A DNA stretch of 64,000 nt from Pelecanus crispus (GCF_030463565.1 NC_134655.1:7762372-7826371); one strand, 5' to 3'. Numbered from the stretch's first letter, positions 28,941 to 41,800 are shown. Notes: generated by a model not told the origin, from the letters alone. A program made the numbers and translations.

Positions 28941-29425
28941 TCATAGAATCATAGAATCGTTTAGGTTGGAAAAGACCTTTAAGATCATCCAGTCCAACCA
29001 TTAACCTACACTACCAAGTCCACACTAAGCCAATCAAGGGTAGACTAGACTAAACCATGTCCCCAAGTGCCACATCTACCCATTTTTTGAACACTTCTAG
29101 GGATGGGGACTCCACCACCTCTCTGGGCAGCCTGTTCCAATGCTTGACCACCCTTTCTGTGAAGAAATTTTTCCTAATTTCCAACCTAAACCTCCCCTGG
29201 CACAGCTTGAGCCCATTTCCTCTCGTCCTATCGCTAACTACATGGGAGAAGAGCCCAACACCCACCTCACTACACCCTCCTTTCAGGTCGTTGTAGAGAG
29301 CGATAAGGTCTCCCCTCAGCCTCCTCTTCTCCAGGCTAAACACCCCCAGTTCCCTCAGCCGCTCCTCATAAGGCCTGTGCTCCAGACCCTTCCCCAGCCT
29401 TGTTGCCCTTTTCTGCACATTTTCA
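28941..29425 (-). mobile_element. CR1 LINE, 5'-truncated, about 485 bp
   Basis: Reverse-orientation CR1 with two terminal ATTCTATGA units at the left edge. The minus strand carries an open frame at 29418-29050 that encodes the CR1 ORF2 C-terminus, including [18 protein letters not shown] and [12 protein letters not shown]. The 5' side is lost at about 29425. It is intact enough to be relatively young. It is not a host gene. Confidence 0.95.
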
Positions 29426-29621
29426 CGAGTTCCATTCGTTTAAGCCTTGTTGATGTGCTGCCGGAGGAAAGCGGGAAAAGGCATGGGGAGGGGAGAGAAG
29501 GAAGTGGAAAGGAGATAGGGGTAGTGACCAGGCCCTGTGGAGCGAGGAGGTAACAGCCAGTTAGGCAGCAGTAGTAGTGATTTGCTCCAAAACAGGATGT
29601 CTGCTCTGTTTCTGGTAATTT

Positions 29622-29666
29622 AAAAAAAAAAAAAAAAAAACACCAAAAAACACCAAACCAAAAAGC
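29622..29666. repeat. A-rich low-complexity tract
   Basis: About 18 A followed by CACC-interrupted A runs. Simple sequence only. Confidence 0.7.
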
Positions 29667-30234
29667 CCCAAACAAAACCCCCAAATTGAAACCTTAATTA
29701 CTCTACATTCAGTACCTTTTTACAGTGCATCCAACTAAACAGCATAAGAACACGCCCGTTAGCCCACCTTTGGCAAGAATGCTCGGCTGCTGATCCAACA
29801 GAGTATTCCCAAATCAATAAAAGAGCTAAAAGACATCTCTCTAGTTGCCAGGAACTCAACTATTTATGACATTGTATTTCCTTGGTGGGAAGAAAGTATT
29901 TAATCACCAGGGAGGGGAAAAAACTCAGCGAGTTAAAGGAAAATTTCAAAACAAGAATAAATGGGTATAAACTTGCTATACATTAATACTGCTTGGAAAC
30001 GGAAGACTTCTAACCATAAAAGGGTGATATTTCTTCTAGAGGTTTGCCCTTCTTGCTCATCTGCGCAAGACAAACTTCAGCTCAAGATTCTTCCTGAGCA
30101 CAATTTTTTTCCATCCAGTCTTCCCATTTCCATTACTCATTTTTAATCAAGTTTTTACGTGCTTGTTCTGGGCAATAAAATGAATCAGCAGATGACCTCA
30201 GCCTTTCACGGCACAATCTAATCCATGAAGAAGT

Positions 30235-31002
30235 TTAACAAAGTTCAACAAAGACAAATGTAAGGCCTTGCACCTGGGAAAACGTAATCCAGGAATGCAG
30301 CACAGGCTGGGATCTACCCAGCTGGGGAGCAGCTCTGTGGGAAGGGACCTGGGGGTCCTGGTGGACAAGAAGCTCAAGATGAGTGAACGGCGTGCTGCCG
30401 CGGCAAAGCGAGCTGACAGGATGCTGGGTTGCATCAACAAGGGCATCACCAGCAGAGATAAAGAAGTCATCGTCCCACTCTACTCGGCGCTTGTCAGGCC
30501 ACACCTGGAACACTGTGTTCAGTTTTGGTCCCCGCTATATAAAAAAGATGCGGACAGGCTGGAGCGGGTCCCGAAAAGGGCCACAAAGGATGGGGAAGCC
30601 TGGCACAGGAGGAAAGGCTGAGAGAACTGGGTCTGTGCAGCCTTGAGAACGGGCGGCTTAGGGGAGACCTTATCACCATGGTCCAGTGTTTAAAGGGTGG
30701 CTACAAAGAAGATGGAGACTCCCTTTTTACAAGGAGTCACATGGAAAAGACATGGGGTAATGGGTACAAGTTACTCCTGGGGAGATTCTGATGGACACAA
30801 GAGGAACATTTTCCACAATGAGAACAATCAGTCATGGGAATAATCTCCCCATGGAAGTGGTGGATTCCCAAACATTGGACACTTTTAAGATTTGGCTGGA
30901 CAGGGTCCTGGGCCATCTTGTCTAGACCGTGCTTTTGCCAAGAAAGGTTGGACCAGGTGATCCTTGGGGTCCCTTCCAACCTGGTATTCTGTGATTCTAT
31001 GA
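30235..31002 (+). mobile_element. CR1 LINE, 5'-truncated, plus orientation
   Basis: Carries the CR1 reverse-transcriptase C-terminal region on the plus strand, with GRDLGVLVDKKLKMSERR and SALVRPHLEHCVQFWSP, then the 3' UTR ending GTGATTCTATGA at 31002. It is frameshifted after about codon 110 of the readable part. It faces the CR1 copy at 28.9 kb across about 0.8 kb. Confidence 0.95.
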
Positions 31003-32134
31003 AGATGGTGGTTGGTGTGTTTGTCTCTTGTTATTTTTTCTCCTGTGTAAAGGGACCTGTTAAAATAAAACCAGTCATTAAAAAAAAAAAAAATAAAAAG
31101 ATGGATGTCACTAGCAGGATCTAAGATCACTAAAAATGAGTATTTTAAATTGCACCTTCTTTTCACCATTTCTGCTGGCCCAGTCAAGTTTATATTGTTT
31201 ATGTCCTACTTAGTTTCCTGTATCTCACAAGCTATTGCTGCAAAAACAAACAGAGCAAGTGAATCCTCTGAGGGAACTGATTTTGTCTTTTTTGTTATTC
31301 ACATAAAAATAAGTTTTTATTACAGTTGGAGACTGAATTTCATTTAACGTACATTTTATGCAGTTGAGTCCTTTGCAAGAACTATTCTGAACATAACTTT
31401 TATTTCCTACAAGATTGCTGTGTATTTCTTTAGACTTTGTCTTGCATGGTTGTAGTTAATAAAGAACAACATGCACTGTCCTTAAAGTAGCTACTAGTTA
31501 ATTCTTTAATCATTCCTACATTGACATCATCCTGCATTACTATATACCTTTTAATCAATCATGCCGTCTTTGAAATTTGCCTCAGACACCCATGCAGTCA
31601 AAACATCAAGTTCTGGATTGGTTTTGGTGTTTTGTGGGTTTTTTTGTTTTTAACTCTGCAAATAGTTTGGTCACTATCAATGAGTTGTTTCAGGATAATA
31701 CAGTTGTGGCTAACATCAGAATCAGGCACAACACTGAAATCTGTCACACACTGGTTTTATTAGTAAAGGTGGTGTTGGAGCTTGCTGTCATTTCCTAAAT
31801 TAAATTCTGTTCTACTCTGACACTGTCTTCCTCGGGCACATCAGTACCTAACAAGAATACGTTTAAAGTCTCATGGGAAACTTCTGAGAGCAGGGAGGGA
31901 GAATGAACAAAGCTGTCAAAGAACCCACTTTTCTGCCCGTGCCATCCCCACATACGAGTTAGAAAAACTCTAAATTTAGCGCTGCTCTGCGGTGTTCAGT
32001 TACCACTGCTTTCCAGGACATTCGCTGGAGACTCCTAGAGCACGACATGCCCTCAGTCCATTCCTTCATTGCGGGGGGAGGAGAAGCCACTCCAGCAAGC
32101 AGTTGGGTTATCCATATGACCGATAGTGAAAATT

Positions 32135-32245
32135 AGCAGATTTGCCTATGATAACCCAGGACGTCTGTGACCGAGCCAGAAATAGAACCTCGCACTCCCA
32201 CTCCTGTGACTTAATCACAAGCCTGCCTTTCTGTACTAAGAGCGA
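32135..32245 (-). repeat. Possible ancient tRNA-derived SINE remnant
   Basis: On the minus strand the segment reads like a MIR-type SINE: a stretch near CTTGTGATTAAGTCACAGG followed by GAGGTTCTATTTCTGGCTC, which resembles a drifted B box and core. Assigned by eye only. Confidence 0.4.
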
Positions 32246-35200
32246 TTCACAGTGCCAGCTGGCTTTGTCGGTTGTAAAGCAGACGTTAGAAAAAGGAAGC
32301 AACCAAGAAACTTCTTCAAGCTCTGTGTCTATAACAAAAAGCTCACGCTAGAATTAATGCCACTGATACGCATTCTAAGCATAGCTCAGAAATGTTATAA
32401 AACAGAATTATATTAAGAAGGATTGCGTATTCTGAACTTTCTGTATAAATTATTGTATTTCCTCTGGCTGGACAGCTTATGTTCTGGAAAACTAATTCTC
32501 CTTACAGCCAAACCTTACCTGCTGGACTAAGAACTTTTCTCCTTTTTATTTTTTTAATAGTCTCTAAGCAAAATCACCCACTTGTATACAAAGAATTTCT
32601 GAGGTAACCTTGTTGTAGACTAATCCCATCATCATACAGGCTGATTAGAAAGTCCTGACAGGGAAGTTAAACACGTTAAAAAACCAAAACAAAACACCAC
32701 CAGCTACTTTTTAATATTACCTTAAAGAAATTCAAGTTCAACAAGTTTTCTATGCAGCCAGCCAGTGGATGGCAGTATTCAACCCATCATTCAGTTGTTT
32801 CTGGCTAGAAATGATTGTGTAGGTGAGCTGCTTCTCACTCAGTAACTGATCACATCAGTATCTAGGGAAAGAATATTTCAGCAGTCCACAAATTAGTTTC
32901 ATGAGTCAAACCTGCAATGACAGCCATCTGCAATAAGCAAGGTTGTATCATTGTTATTTATGAAATAAAACTATGCAAGTTTCATAGTGTCCCTTGGAAG
33001 AGGTCTCGGTGTTCTATTTCAGACAAGACGGAGGTTTGATTTTTCCTATAGACTGTACAACCTAAAGTTAGGGAGATATATAGCCTCAATATGGAAAGTT
33101 ATCTTAGCTTTTAAATTACTTGAGCAGTATGTGACATCCAGACGTAATTCCTGGAATGACGTTACCAAGCCACAAGCAGAACCATAGCCAGGAGTCTTAC
33201 TTGCATGTACTTAAACACGCTTCATGCCCAAAGCTTCTTCCAACCATCTCCCTCCCCAGCCTATTCCTGAAGTTCCCAGAGAAAGCTTGTCTACGTGCAC
33301 TGGTTGCCAGGCTTTAAATCAAACCCATTTGAAATGTAGTAGATTATGATGTCGCAATCTCTGTGTGAATGCTCCTGTGCATTAAAGTTGATTTACTTCA
33401 AATCCACTTTAGCCAAATGGGAATAAACCCAGAATAAACAAAAGAGCTGGCTCTATGCAGTCCTCCTTTGCACCAGTTTTGCCTAAACTGATTTTCAAAC
33501 ACATCACATGACTTGTGCAGGCAGGGTTTCACCTTTCCTTGCTGTCCAATTTTAAGAAGAAAGCTTTTGTAACAGTAGAGCAAATCTGGGTTCTGCACAA
33601 TCTAGGTAGGTAACAAATGGGATAAAGCCTAGAAAACTGCAGGTTGCGGAGAAAAGTGTAACTATTCTACAAGAGGGAGCTGTGGGATAATTATGCCACT
33701 CGATCTCTTTCTAATGTCTCAGACATATCTTTTGCATAAAACAAGACAGCTAATGCTGTCTCAAAATTGTATCTGCAAAACAACTCCGTATTTTCTTGTT
33801 GCCTCTAGAAACATCAAATCCACTTCTGAAGCAAGGGGCTCAGTCTCCCATATTTTTTGTAGCAATGATTTCTATAGTTTTATTATTCACTGTGTAAAAC
33901 TGAATCAGTTCCTTCATCCACTGTGTAAAAGCAAATCATCCTTTTACCAGTTTTGGATGCGGCACTTTTAATTAATATGACACAGCACTTCTCCTCAACA
34001 TGAGAACACTGCCAGAGTGATTTCCTTAACATCAGTTTTCCCTGTCTTCTTTGCCAGAAGAAATACAACTTACTGTTCATTCACAGAGTAACTCACCATA
34101 CCGCTCCAGCAACGTGCACAATCCTAGTAGGCAGGATATTCTGCAATTGCAAAAGATCACGGTTTCCAGTAGTTTGCTCCCTGAAATACAGAATATAAAG
34201 TAGATTGTATTTACATATAATTTGCTTAATTACAGGTAAGAAACTGTTTTTTTTCTGCAACCAGGAGGCACAATATGAGTTTTTTACTTATTTGTGTGAG
34301 TTAGTGCCTCTGGTAGCAGAGGTGCTAAGATGTGACAATGTTGGGATGGAACGCATTGTGCTTAAAAAGGAAGACAGCATTCTCATGCCAGTCACAAGCC
34401 TAAGAAAATGAGACCAAAAGCCTCAAAACCACTGTGCTGGCAACAAGAAAATTATAGATATTTGTGGCAGAGTTTAACAGAACTCAATATAAAAGAAAAA
34501 ATTAACTCTATTCATTGTTCGTCATTTCATTATTACAAAATAATTCCCAATGAAATTAGAAAATGGCAATGTACTTTTTGTATAAGCCCTCTCATAATAG
34601 GAAAACCAAAATATTAACAGCATTGTCTCCTAAATTAGTAGATGTGTATCTTCTTATCTCTTATTTCCGTTCCCCACTCTCAGATCTTGAAAGAAATAGC
34701 TTTGTATGGCTACATCAAACTTTTTATTTACGACTTAAAACATTAAAGTTTCTCAACTTATTGCATCTTTGGAAAAGCAGCAGGTATGGGGTATATGAAT
34801 ATAATGACCCTGCAGCTGCACACTGATCTCAAATTCCAGTTTGCCTGTTTGGGTTTGGAAAAATACACGTAGAAAGGAAAAAATCACGTAACTTAGAGTA
34901 TCTTTGAAATTTAACCTTTTGTACCATCAAAACACAATTTTATCTTTTAACATAAAGAAAAATGCAAACAAATGTCAGCATATAATAGACTCCTAGAAAA
35001 CCTTCCTAATGCAAGGAGAACCAGTAACTGTGGAGAAGGCAACTAGACCCAAGAAACGTTTGTAGGTAAAGGTATCGTATCACTTGTACAGTGAGAAAAC
35101 GCAGACATGCTTTTTGGCACACAAAGATGTAACAGATGTAACTCCGATGCTAATACACCCGTAACAATTGTTCTCAGGTTGTAATTGCATACACAGCAAT

Positions 35201-35940
35201 TAGACCATCTGAGAAAAGAAGTGCTTGGCACACACCTCTGCCTGCAGCCCTAGCCTTGTGTGCATCCTACAATCGTCCACCATCGTAGTTACAACCGTAC
35301 TACCACAAGGCGAGAAATAACGTGTCTAAGAAGGGGGAGAAAGGATATGAAATGTATCACGTTTTACAGTTGCGTTTGGAAGATTGCAAGAGACAAAAAC
35401 ACGCTGAAAACCGAGGGAGTACTTGAGTGAATGACTGCCCTAAACTGAATTCCCGAGGACCTGAAAGTAAGAACCAAGCGCCGGAGAGCGTGGATGGTAC
35501 CTTCAACAGCGCGCTGGCGAGGCGCTGACACCCTTGGGAGCTGCTCCGCTGCGGGCAGCTGACCGCCACGCAGTACCAAGGGACACAGGCACCGCGTTTC
35601 CACTGGTTAAATGCGTACAAGCTAGTGCTGAAAACAGAGAAAAGCTGATATTAATCCTCACACACATGTCGCTCTGGCAAAGCGGTGCTGGATGAGCTAG
35701 CTTTGTTACAGAACGAAGAAAACGATGGCATTGCAGCACACCCCTGCAACTAGGCCTTCGCAGCTGCCGAGGAAGTAACTCTTTCTCTTTGGGGTTTTTT
35801 TAATATGACAACATACGTGAAGACCACAGGCCGAGGAGGCCAGCAGCAGGCGGGCAGCAGCCGAGGGCAGGCGTGCAGGATGGCCACGGGCCTCTGCCGC
35901 GTGGGCCCTCCGGGGCGAAGAGCCGGGTGGGAAGCCGCGG

Positions 35941-35986
35941 GGCGGGAAGCCGCAGCCCGGAGAGCTGCTGGCACCTCCTGGGGCTC
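35941..35986 (+). repeat. Direct repeat, left copy (46 bp)
   Basis: Begins GGCGGGAAGCCGC and ends GGCACCTCCTGGGGCTC. The same 46 bp recurs at 36869-36914 with about six mismatches. The NPEPPS-like fragment lies between the two copies. Confidence 0.85.
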
Positions 35987-36278
35987 TTAATGCATGGTGG
36001 GCAGAAAGGATTCTAGAGCCTACTGACTTCTTCAGTTTTGTAGTAAGTACTTTGGGTGTATCTGCCTTGCTTACGCAAGATGCTGGAAGTGTGTCTATTG
36101 TGCAAAAGTGACGGAAGGACGGAGCTCCGCGCTGCCTGCCTCTGCCTGGGTGCTGCTTCGGGGATCCCCCGGTCCGCGAGGTTAATGAACATAAATTTAC
36201 TCTTTGCATTTCATCCATGGTTTTGTGGTTGTGACTGCGTCCTGCCTGTGCTGGCTCACACGTCTGGCATAGTTGGCA

Positions 36279-36359
36279 GGATATTAAGAATCCACCTTGG
36301 TATCGATTATAAAGTTCCTCCCAATTGTCCCTTAGAAATTTCCAAGCAGCTTTCCTCCC
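36279..36359 (-). pseudogene. NPEPPS-like exon fragment (27 codons, in frame)
   Basis: On the minus strand 27 codons without a stop encode a peptide starting GRKAAWKF and ending WEELYNRYQGGFLIS. This is nearly identical to a C-terminal segment of puromycin-sensitive aminopeptidase as I remember it, with two conservative differences near DNW. Similarity stops sharply at both ends. Upstream the sequence reads ...GCAAGCAG just before GGG AGG, which looks like an acceptor, so the piece may be a copied exon with its intron edge rather than a spliced retrocopy. The catalytic domain is absent, so it is not a functional peptidase. Confidence 0.75.
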
Positions 36360-36868
36360 CTGCTTGCTCCTCCAGCTATCCACCGGTAACAGATACCGTG
36401 TCCTGGGGACGTACCTCTTCTGAAAGTGCAACGGTGAGAACTTTTGGAATCAGTTCTGTTTGAGAGACGGCTCCAAGAACTCGTTCAGTTCGGTTCTTCT
36501 CCTCCTGCATGTCCGCTTGCTTGTGAAACTTCTAGTGTCTAAAGTAGCACTATCTCCATGCTTCAAAAGAGTTGTTACACATTCAGGACTCCTCAGATCA
36601 GCTGGCAGCGTATGTTTTCCTTCCACATGGCCCTTGAATTGGCCTTAGGCTGCTCCTAAGGTTGCCCTGTGCCCAGCTCTTCCTAGCTTGCCCAAGACCT
36701 CTCAGAAGGGCATCTAGATGACCCTCTCCGGGTTTGGGGTCCCATGCCAAGTCTCTCCCCTCTTGGTGAAAAGACATCTTTCCCAAACACCTGGATTTCC
36801 TCACAGAAGTCTGCGTGGGACGAGAGAGCTGAGCGAATCCCCGGGTTACAGCTGAGGTCACTCCACAG

Positions 36869-36914
36869 GGCGGGAAGCCGCGGCCCGGGCAGCCACCGGC
36901 ACCTCCTGGGGCTC
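36869..36914 (+). repeat. Direct repeat, right copy (46 bp)
   Basis: Partner of 35941-35986 in the same orientation, 928 bp apart start to start. It lies at the left edge of the AKAP17B-like CpG island. Confidence 0.85.
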
Positions 36915-38060
36915 CGCCACGCCCCGCTTCGCCAATCGTTCCTCAAAACCGGGCGTGAAATCCCCGAACACCCCACGGCCACGCCGCCCCGGGCCGCCTT
37001 TCCCCCGCGGTCTGGCCGCCACAAAATGGCCCCCGCGGGCGCGGGGCCGCCCCGGTCCGGGGTCGAGGCGGGCAGCCGGGCCCGGCCGCCGCCAGCGCAG
37101 CGCCGGGAGGGGCGGGCGGGGCCGGGCCGCGCCCCAGGGGCGGGTCCCCCCGCCGCTGCCAAGCGTGCGCCGCGCTCCGCCCCGGGGTGGCGGCGGGAAG
37201 GGCGCCCGGAAGCGTGGGCGGCCGGCGGCTGGCGCGGCGGCCGGAGGGTAAGGGGAGGCGGCCCGCCGCGGCCTGCGGGAGCGGGGCGCGGCCGGCGGAG
37301 GGCGTCTGCCGCTGCGGGCGGCGCTGCCGGGGCGGGGCGGGCGGCCGGGCTCGGTGCCCCGCTCCTTCGGAGGAGGCAGCCGCGGCTGCCGGGTCCGCCG
37401 CGGGCGCTGGGGGCTCTGGCGCCGGGGAGCGGCCCGTGCGGGGAAGGGGCTGCCGCTCCCCTCCGGGCCGGCCGGGCCTGGTCCGCGCCTGCCGGGGCAC
37501 CGGGGGTTGGAGCCGTTCCCGGCAGCTCCGGTGGGGCTGCCCGGAGCCCGCGGCCCTGCCGGGACGGGCTGGCGGGTGTCGGGCTCGGGCGGGCCGGCCC
37601 TCCCCTCCGGCGGCGGGGCGGGGGCGGTGGGCTCGGCCGGAGGGGCGTCACCCGCTCGCCTCCGCGGCCGGCCGGCGCGGTGGGCGCCGCGGGGCCTGGG
37701 GGTTGCTGACCCGGCGGGCGGGCGCAGAGGCGCTCCGGCAGCCCGGAGCAGGGCCCGGGGGCCGCCGCCCGCACCCTCGCCGGGGCTCGCAGCCGGGCGC
37801 AGCGCTGCCGGGGCGGCGGAGCGGGTCGGGCCCTGCCGCTGCCGCCGGTTCCCGGTGAAACCGGCCCCCGGGCGCGGGGTGGGCGCCAGCCTGGCGGCCG
37901 CTGGGCCCTGCCCGCCGGGCTGCGGCTCAGGGTGCCTGCGGGCCCGCCGGGGCTGGGGCACCTTCCCGCTGGGCACAGGCACCGCGGCCTGGCGGCAGCT
38001 GCGTCCCTGGAGATGGGGCTGCCGTGCGGTTCTCTTCATCCCCACCTCAGAACGCGCAGC
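36880..38060 (+). promoter_or_regulatory. CpG island, probable AKAP17B-like promoter
   Basis: About 1.2 kb of very CpG-rich DNA upstream of the first recognisable AKAP17B-like exon on the plus strand. A donor-like GGAGG|GTAAGG lies at about 37,249-37,254 and could end a 5' exon. No TATA box was seen. Long frames in all phases here reflect base composition. The island could also be bidirectional. Confidence 0.55.
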
Positions 38061-38875
38061 CTGAAGGAGCGGCAGCTTCAAAACGCCCCCTTTATTGCCA
38101 TATTGGCGCAAGCAAATATCAGAAGCAGCCGTTCTGATCGTCTCCGCTCTTCGCTTAATTTTGCGCAGAGCAGGCTGAATAAACTAGTCCTGTCTTGTTG
38201 AAAAGCTGTTTAAACCTCTTTTTTAAACTTCTCCAAGTGACTCGCTCTGATAAACGCTTTCCCCTGTGTGACAAACTCTTTCTGCTACTAGGGATCAATA
38301 CATACACTTGCCACATTGACATCTGCTCATAGGTGCTCTTGCGTTTTAGTGTAGATAGACCTTGATGCAATTTGCTTGAGTGTTTTCTTTTAATGTGCTC
38401 ACATCTGGGCATTTGAAGCTGATTAAGTGCAGCACACATCAGCAGAATTCATCAATTTGTAAGCAAGCGAGCATTTGATCCAAAAGATGTTGCTCTGAGA
38501 GTCGGTGAACTCTAGTTTTGGCAGAACTGCACAAATCCTGCAGCTAGGAATGCTCTGCTGAACATACTGAACTTTGAGTCCCCAGGAGAGCCTGCCAGGA
38601 ACGGGTTTGGCCAAAGGTATAATGTCAGATTGTGAGCCCCTGATGTCACAGCAGGACGAGTCACTTGGGAGTGGGGTGCTGAGCTTGACTGACAACCCAG
38701 TGTGAACTTTAGAAGAGATGTTCTAGTATGTCAGGGTAGAGAGAGACATTCTCAGGAGTGTAGCAGTATTTGGTAGTCACCCCGGGGTGTCTCATTTGCT
38801 CAGCAGGGTGTCTGTGTTTGTTTAAATACAGGGCAAACTGGACTGCTAAGTCTGATTCTGCTTCTTCTGTGACAG

Positions 38876-41800
38876 GTGACTTTTGATACAACCAGACATT
38901 TTAGTGAAGGATCCGTAAGAAAGAGAAGCCTGGAAAGACTAAAGCTGCAAGAACAGGAGCACATTCGAAAAAGGGGGGAAAAAAGAGAGGGGGTTGAAAG
39001 GTGAGAGTGTATTTTTAGAGAATGTCCTGTTTTCTTGAGATTTGTTACGCTATCTCATACCAAGTAAAATCCAGGAAGAGTGGGTACTGTAAAAATCCAG
39101 GCTTTGAGGAAACAGGAGTCGGAGAACTTGAAACAATACTATGTAGTTTTTAATTTATGTGTTTGTCCTGGTTTCGGCTGGGATAGTGTTAATTTTCTTC
39201 CTAGTAGCAGGCATAGTGCTGTGTTTTGGATTTAGTAGGAGAAGAGTGTTCATAACACGCTGATGTTCTTAGTTGTTGCTAAGTACTGCTTATGCTAGTC
39301 AAGGACTTTGCAGCTTCCCATGCTCTGCCAGGTGCACAAGAAACTGGGAGGGGGCACAGCCAGAATAGTTGATCCAAACTGCCCAAAGGGCTATTCCATA
39401 CCATACGGCGTCATGCTCAGTATAGAAACTGGGGGGGGTTGGCCGGGGAGCAGCGATCGCTGCTCGGGAACTGTCTGGGTATCGGTCGGTGGGTGGTGAG
39501 CAATTGCGTTGTGCATCACTTGCTTTGTATATTGTTATTATTATCATTACTATTTTACTTTATTTCAACTATTAAACTGTTCTCTCTCAACCCAGGAGTG
39601 TTTCTCACTCGTACTCCTCCGATTCTCTCCCCCATCCCATCGGGGTAGGGGGAGTGAGCGAGCAGCTGCATGGTGCTGAGTTGCTGGCTGGGGCTAAACC
39701 ACGACAGTGTTATTGTCAGAAAGAAAAGCATCATGATAATTCTGTAAGGCATCAGATGGAGGGGTCTGGGTTATGAGAAAGGTTGGACAAGAGACATCCT
39801 GAGGTCCCTTTCAGATTGGATTATTTTATGGTTCTGTGGGCCTGGAGTGAAATTGGAGAGCTGTTGCTCTCAAATTGCTTTGAGGCTTGATTGCTTAAGA
39901 TTCTGCATGTGGGCTTTTTGTGTTGATCTGTGCTGCAACATCACAAATTAATGACTTTACACCCTGAGGCAAAATTAACGTGGCATACATTTCTAGGTGC
40001 CTCAGAGTTGACTGGAAGGTCCAATGCTAGAGATGAACACTTTTCCACCTTTCCCTCTACCCCTTTTTACATGTTATTTTTTTCATTGTTGTTATCTTTA
40101 GGGCAGTGTTTTTAAATTTTGTGTTTGAGTAATAATAGTATATTGAAGTTTTAATTCTGTAGATAATGTGTTTGGATGGTGTCCTAAACTGTCATGAGTA
40201 CTTAATCATGTTACACAACCTTCATATCTTAAAAAAACCCAACACTTGGAATGGGAAGCATAGCAGCTCTAATGCTAGTTCTCTGAAAGCATCGCTATGC
40301 TTCCATTGTTAATACCTTCTTATTCAAATGCATTTAAAAAAATATTTTTAAACGCTTATTTGTGTGAACACTTTGTTGTAAGGGTAAAAGTGAGAAAACT
40401 TGTGGGTTGAGATAAAGACAGTTTAATAGGTAAAGCAAAAGCCGCACATGCAAGCAAAGCAAACCAAGGGATTAATTCCCTCCTTCCCATGGGCAGGCAG
40501 GTGCTCAGCCATCCCCAGGAGAGCAGGGCTCCATCCCGCGTCACGGTGCCTTGGGCAGCCAAACGCCATCGCTCCCAACGTCCCCCCCTTCCTCCTCCTT
40601 CCCCCAGCTCCGTGTGCTGAGCGTGAGGCCATAGGGTGTGGGCTCTCCCTTGGGCAGCTGGGCTCAGCTGTCCCGGCCGGGTCCCCTCCCAGCTCCTTGT
40701 GCCCCCCGGGCTGCTCGCTGCTGGGGTGGGGTGAGAGGCAGCCACGGCCTTGGCTCGGTGTCAGCGCTGCTCAGCAGGAACCAAACATCCCTGGGTTACC
40801 AGCACTGCTTCCAGCACACAGCCAAACCATGGCCCCGTGCTAGCTACTGTGGGGAACATTAACTCTACCCCAGCCAAAACCAGCACACAGCTTCAACTTT
40901 AATTTTTAGAACAGTGTAAATAGTCTTGTAATATCTCTTAAATGGGACCCTCGTGCTAATCTGTAGGGGAGATTTGTTAACTTAAGAACTAGATCCAAAT
41001 GATCAGTCTCTAGTTGTGACCTTGGAGACAAGTGATGATGTGAATCTGTGGTCTTGGCAGTGCTTATAAAGAAAACCCTAGATTGCAGACCATTTGAAGA
41101 GACAACTTTCTAAATGCATGCATCAGCTGGATGCATGTCATCTATGTGCCATGTTTTTTTAAACATGTTGTTCTAACAAACAAGATTTCTTGTTAGCCAT
41201 ATGCGGATTCTTGGCAACTGGTTGCTTATTATTAGCACTTCAAAGACTTGCATCCAATTCCCCAGGACTCAAAATGTAAGCGAGTGTCATCTAAATTGTC
41301 CCATATTGATAATTACCTAGAAAAAGACGTGGTGATGAAGTTCAAGAGAGAAAAAAGAAAGCTAAGCTCGAGAGGAGAGAAGAGAGGCAGATAGATGGAG
41401 ATGAGAAACATCCCCAAAAGCAGCAGAAGGTACCAGCTGAAGAACAGCGGTGGCCAGAGAATATGCCTGAATGGGAAGAAAGGAAATCCCTGCTAGCTCA
41501 GAGAAGAGTGGAGTCTGTCAGACTGCTTACAGTGCTGTTAAGCCGTGTGAAAGTAAGACTATTTTAACACATATTTTAAATTTTGAAGGGTATTTATTAG
41601 AGCTTGAATAATTCACTAGGCACTTGATGTCTTGATGCTATTCAGAAGAATGCCTTGGGACCAACCGAACGCTGGGAAGGCCTGAGGTCTAAGTCTTGTG
41701 ACAGTCTGCTCTTAGTCTTGCCCTGAGAGCAAAGGTAGTGCATTTCCACCCAGAAACTTTGCCTTTGATGCTTCTTCGAGGCCTTCTCATTACTGAGTAA

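Larger units (their letters stand above)
31003..36278. other. Gene-poor stretch
   Basis: AT-rich intergenic DNA between the CR1 cluster and the CpG island of the AKAP17B-like gene. No exon was recognised. I looked here on the plus strand for the missing N-terminal AKAP17-type exon and did not find it. One probable ancient SINE remnant lies near 32.2 kb. Confidence 0.5.

Noticed and set aside
29050-29418. Apparent 122-codon gene on the minus strand
   Set aside because: It is the C-terminus of a CR1 LINE ORF2.
30268-30621. Apparent 117-codon gene on the plus strand
   Set aside because: CR1 reverse-transcriptase fragment, frameshifted downstream.
35706-36431. 241-codon minus-strand frame as one protein
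   Set aside because: Only the 27-codon NPEPPS-like stretch is recognisable. The flanks look like random translation.
36683-38111. Long Pro/Arg/Gly/Ala-rich open frames on both strands over the 37-kb CpG island
   Set aside because: Overlapping frames in all phases are explained by GC content. No recognisable protein.
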